Of a stretch of DNA of 64,000 nt, positions 61,516 to 64,000 are shown piece after piece (position 1 is the stretch's first letter; each line of letters starts with the position of its first letter). The notes under the pieces are model-generated. The model saw only the letters and a program-made list of their open reading frames with translations. It was not told the origin of the DNA and did not search any database. The stretch comes from Heterocephalus glaber. Its lineage: Eukaryota > Chordata > Mammalia > Rodentia > Bathyergidae. The stretch is from contig NW_004624776.1 in the NCBI RefSeq assembly GCF_000247695.1, positions 9,341,114 through 9,405,113 on the forward strand, written 5' to 3'. A program made the translations under genes and the position numbers.

Positions 61516-62639
61516 TTTTATATTAAACATGAAAAATGAGTCAGAACTAATCTATTTCCTTCAAGTAATAATGAACAGAAACATTGCTAGGGGCAATGTA
61601 TGAAAAGATATATCTATTAATTAATTCTGCTGTAAATCACAATACATTTTGTGTCAAACTTCTGTTTAGAATCTCAAACATTTAACAATACTCTTTAATA
61701 GGGGCTCTAAAAGCTCTGATCCAAGCGGTTGAAGAGATAATTCTTTAATCTGATACTCTTGCAGTCTAAAAATGGATAACATGAAGTTCTCCTTAAAACT
61801 GACATTATTGAAACAAAAGATTAGGCATTCAAAGTTTTATTATAAACACATTGCAAAATATGCATGACTGTTACAGTAGAAAGACTGTATTCAGGTTACA
61901 CTAAATTATATTCTTGTCAAAGAACATTCTACATTTGCTCTCTGATAAAATGTTTACCATTCTCTGCCTTTGCACTGTATCTCTGGCTTTCTTCTAGTTA
62001 GATATCTCCTATTTTTTATTTCAATGTCTAAATTTTGGTGTTAAAGTTTTCTTTGAGCAAATACTCTCATGAGGAAATTAATATCTTTTTCAAACTACAC
62101 AGTAAAGTTCTCAGGATTGTTCTTTGTTGATCTAAGTAATTACTCAGACCTTTGGAAATGGATGGTTACTAGAGGTCAAAACCTACTCTCAGCAATGACT
62201 TTCAAGATTTAAATAACTTCAGTGCCTATCATTTTATTGGGTAGCTGCTTTCTCATAAGAGCACAGATTTTTCAAAAAGGTGAAAAGTATATCTTAGAAG
62301 CCAAGTTTATACATTTTTAATTAAACAAGGGAATCCACAAAAGACTGAACATTCTTTTCTTTCACCTCTACTATTGAACATTATCAGATAACCGTGCACA
62401 GTCATAGACAAATAGAGATCAAACCCAAATATTGCTGCTTGTTTTCCTTCTCCAATTGAGTATTTTAGAGAAATAACTTTGAAAGTAAACAAATGAATTC
62501 TATGTTTCAAATTCCTAAAATCAAAGGACACAAACAAGCAAATTCTGCTGGCATTGCCCCTCTTCCTTTGTGCCCTGTCCTATTTTCAATGAGATCTTGT
62601 GCTGGAGACACAGGGTAAATATGGGAGCTTCACTGAGAA

Positions 62640-63374
62640 GCCACTAGGATAGCTGCAAGGAGAAAGGGCCCCTCCTCATCCAGACACCAGTGGATTGGGT
62701 GCTCAGGCCCCAGCCAGAAGCCCACCCATGAAACAGCTGGCAAACAGGCCCCAGCCAAAGGCCTGTCTGGGAGGCAGCTGCACAGGCCCACAGTCCCCAG
62801 CCAGAGGTCTGCCCAGGTATCATCGGTAAGTGCATGCAGGCCCGAGCCAGAAGCCCACCAGGACAACAGCTGTGCAGGTGTGCAAACCCCAGCTAGAGGC
62901 CCACCCAGGTACCACAAGAATTGGAGCAGTTGTGAGCAGTAGAGAGAAGGCCTCTCTGAGGCTTGTTGAGCATTTAAGCCCACTGGGAGAGCAAACAGTC
63001 ACCTCAATAAAGGCACAGCAGTCTGCATCTGTTGAAATGAGAAGACACCTAAACAAGACTCAAAACCAGACTTCCAGATCACAAAAAGGGCAATGAGATA
63101 GAACAATCTGAAATTCAACCACCTGGACTCCCTGAACTGGCAATGAAAAAAAAAATCTAGAAAAAATAAAATCAGAAATAATTTCTCAGATAACAACAGA
63201 AATCATATCCATAGTAAAAGATATGATTAATAACTCGGGAGCAGACACAGATTAACAAAAATAGAGGAGCTGAGGAACATGATGGACTTCCAGCATAGGA
63301 AACAAATAGAATCCACAAAACAGATGCAAACAGATATTCAGGAGATTAAAAACTCCACTGAAAGTTTACACAGG
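62640..63374 (+). mobile_element. LINE-1 5' end, copy a (5' UTR and start of ORF1)
   Basis: A GC-rich array of roughly five degenerate 41-54 bp units (caggccccagccagaagccc near 62704 and variants) is followed by the same leader text as the 35-kb copy (cctctctgaggct, aagcccactgggagagc) and then ORF1 from 63039 (MRRHLNKTQNQTSRSQKGQ). ORF1 is cut at about 63374, near the end of the coiled-coil part. The start of the element is approximate. Confidence 0.8.
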
Positions 63375-63837
63375 CCATCTCAGGCTCCTAGGGCCAAGAA
63401 AGTGAGCCGGTCCCAGCACCCAGAAGGAAGCTCTCCGCCTCCATCCCAGGCTCCTAGGGCAGTGAAACTCAGCCAGTCCCAGCACCCGGAAGGAAGATCC
63501 CAGGATGCCATCCCAGGCTCCTAGGGCCAAGAAGGTGAGCCACTCCCAGCACCCAGAAGGAAGATCCCCACCTCGATCCCAGGCTCCTAGGGCAGAGAAG
63601 CTGAGCCAGTCCCAGCACCCGGAAGGAAGCTCCCCGCCTCCATCTCAGGCTACTAGGGCAGTGAAACTCAGCCGGTCCCAGCACCCAGAAGGAAGCTCCC
63701 AACCTCCATTCCAGGCTCCTAGAGCAGGGAAGCTCAGCCTGTGACAGCACCCGTAAGGAAGCTCCCCTGCTGCCATCCCAAGCCCCTAGGGCAGGGAAGG
63801 TGAACCGCGTGGGTGCCAGAAGCACCCTCCTGTGTGG
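63375..63837 (+). repeat. Seven 66-bp tandem repeats, L1 copy b 5' UTR
   Basis: Unit start caggctcctagggc recurs at 63381, 63447, 63514, 63580, 63646, 63712 and 63779 (variant; spacing 66 or 67). The 66-bp length keeps one frame open through several units, with repeated residues of the type SQAPRAKKVSRSQHPEG. The array directly adjoins copy a ORF1 on its left and copy b ORF1 on its right. Confidence 0.93.
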
Positions 63838-64000
63838 AAATGAGAAGACACATAAACAAGCCTCAAAAACAGACTTCTGGAGCACCTACAAAAACCCCAA
63901 AGGGAAACAAGATGGAACACTCTGATACCCAACCACCTGGACTCTCTGAACTGGCAACAAAAGAGGATCTGGGAAAAATGAAATCAGAAATAATTACTCA
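63838..64000 (+). mobile_element. LINE-1 copy b ORF1 start, cut by window end
   Basis: ORF1 begins (plus strand) with the shared start of the type MRRHINKPQ at about 63839 and runs as gacacataaacaagcctcaa then ggactctctgaactggcaac, in the same order as the copy at 46624. It stops at the window edge. Confidence 0.85.

Larger units (their letters stand above)
60623..62639. other. Intron upstream of the MTUS1 exon, with MIR and ID pieces
   Basis: Mostly AT-rich without genes. 60665-60840 resembles a MIR in antisense (gtgtcctcatctctaattga, gatctcttaggtcccttcca). The ID at 61434 is separate. No upstream MTUS1 exon is visible. Confidence 0.5.

Overview
This window is an AT-rich piece of rodent nuclear DNA, about 64 kb, with one 290-base assembly gap. 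The rodent assignment rests on the short repeats. There are several tRNA-derived ID-type SINEs with A/B-box-like cores and A-rich tails, one B1-dID composite (a 7SL-derived half fused to an ID half, known from squirrel-related rodents), many MaLR/MLT1-type LTRs and several young LINE-1 copies. The exact species cannot be told from the sequence alone.

The only host gene with supported exons is MTUS1 (ATIP family, microtubule-associated), on the minus strand. Two consecutive coding exons are visible, at 60382-60622 (upstream) and 18538-18732 (downstream). Both have consensus splice sites and compatible phase (phase 1 at both ends of the shared intron). They are separated by a 41.6-kb intron. 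The rest of the window is intronic sequence upstream and downstream of these exons, unless other genes lie outside the window.

At the left edge (1-3506, plus strand) is a processed pseudogene of ANKRD27 (VARP). It is intronless, carries VPS9 and ankyrin-repeat coding sequence, has two premature stops, several in-frame deletions and a late frameshift, then a 3' UTR containing an ID element and a terminal A-tract. It lies in an MTUS1 intron, antisense to the gene.

Most of the remaining sequence is transposon-derived. LINE-1 copies on the plus strand lie at 6081-8080 (5'-truncated, with target-site duplication), 20985-22430 (5'-inverted), 30087-31893 (fragment), 35003-41917 (full structure, with duplication), 46234-51805 (full structure, with duplication) and 62640-64000 (two 5' ends in tandem, running off the window). 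All are pseudogenised. Older L1, L2, MIR, hAT and Tigger-like pieces, a partial MaLR provirus (22440-23850) and two retroviral solo LTRs (54929-55366 and 55730-56110) fill much of the rest.

The least ordinary feature is at the L1 5' ends. Different copies carry unrelated short tandem arrays (8 x 40 bp, 7 x 66 bp, and looser 41-54 bp arrays) just upstream of a shared ORF1 start, and one copy has an inverted L1 3' end inside its 5' region. I see no sign of an undescribed enzymatic or defence system; this is ordinary repeat-rich mammalian intron with some unusual retrotransposon architecture.
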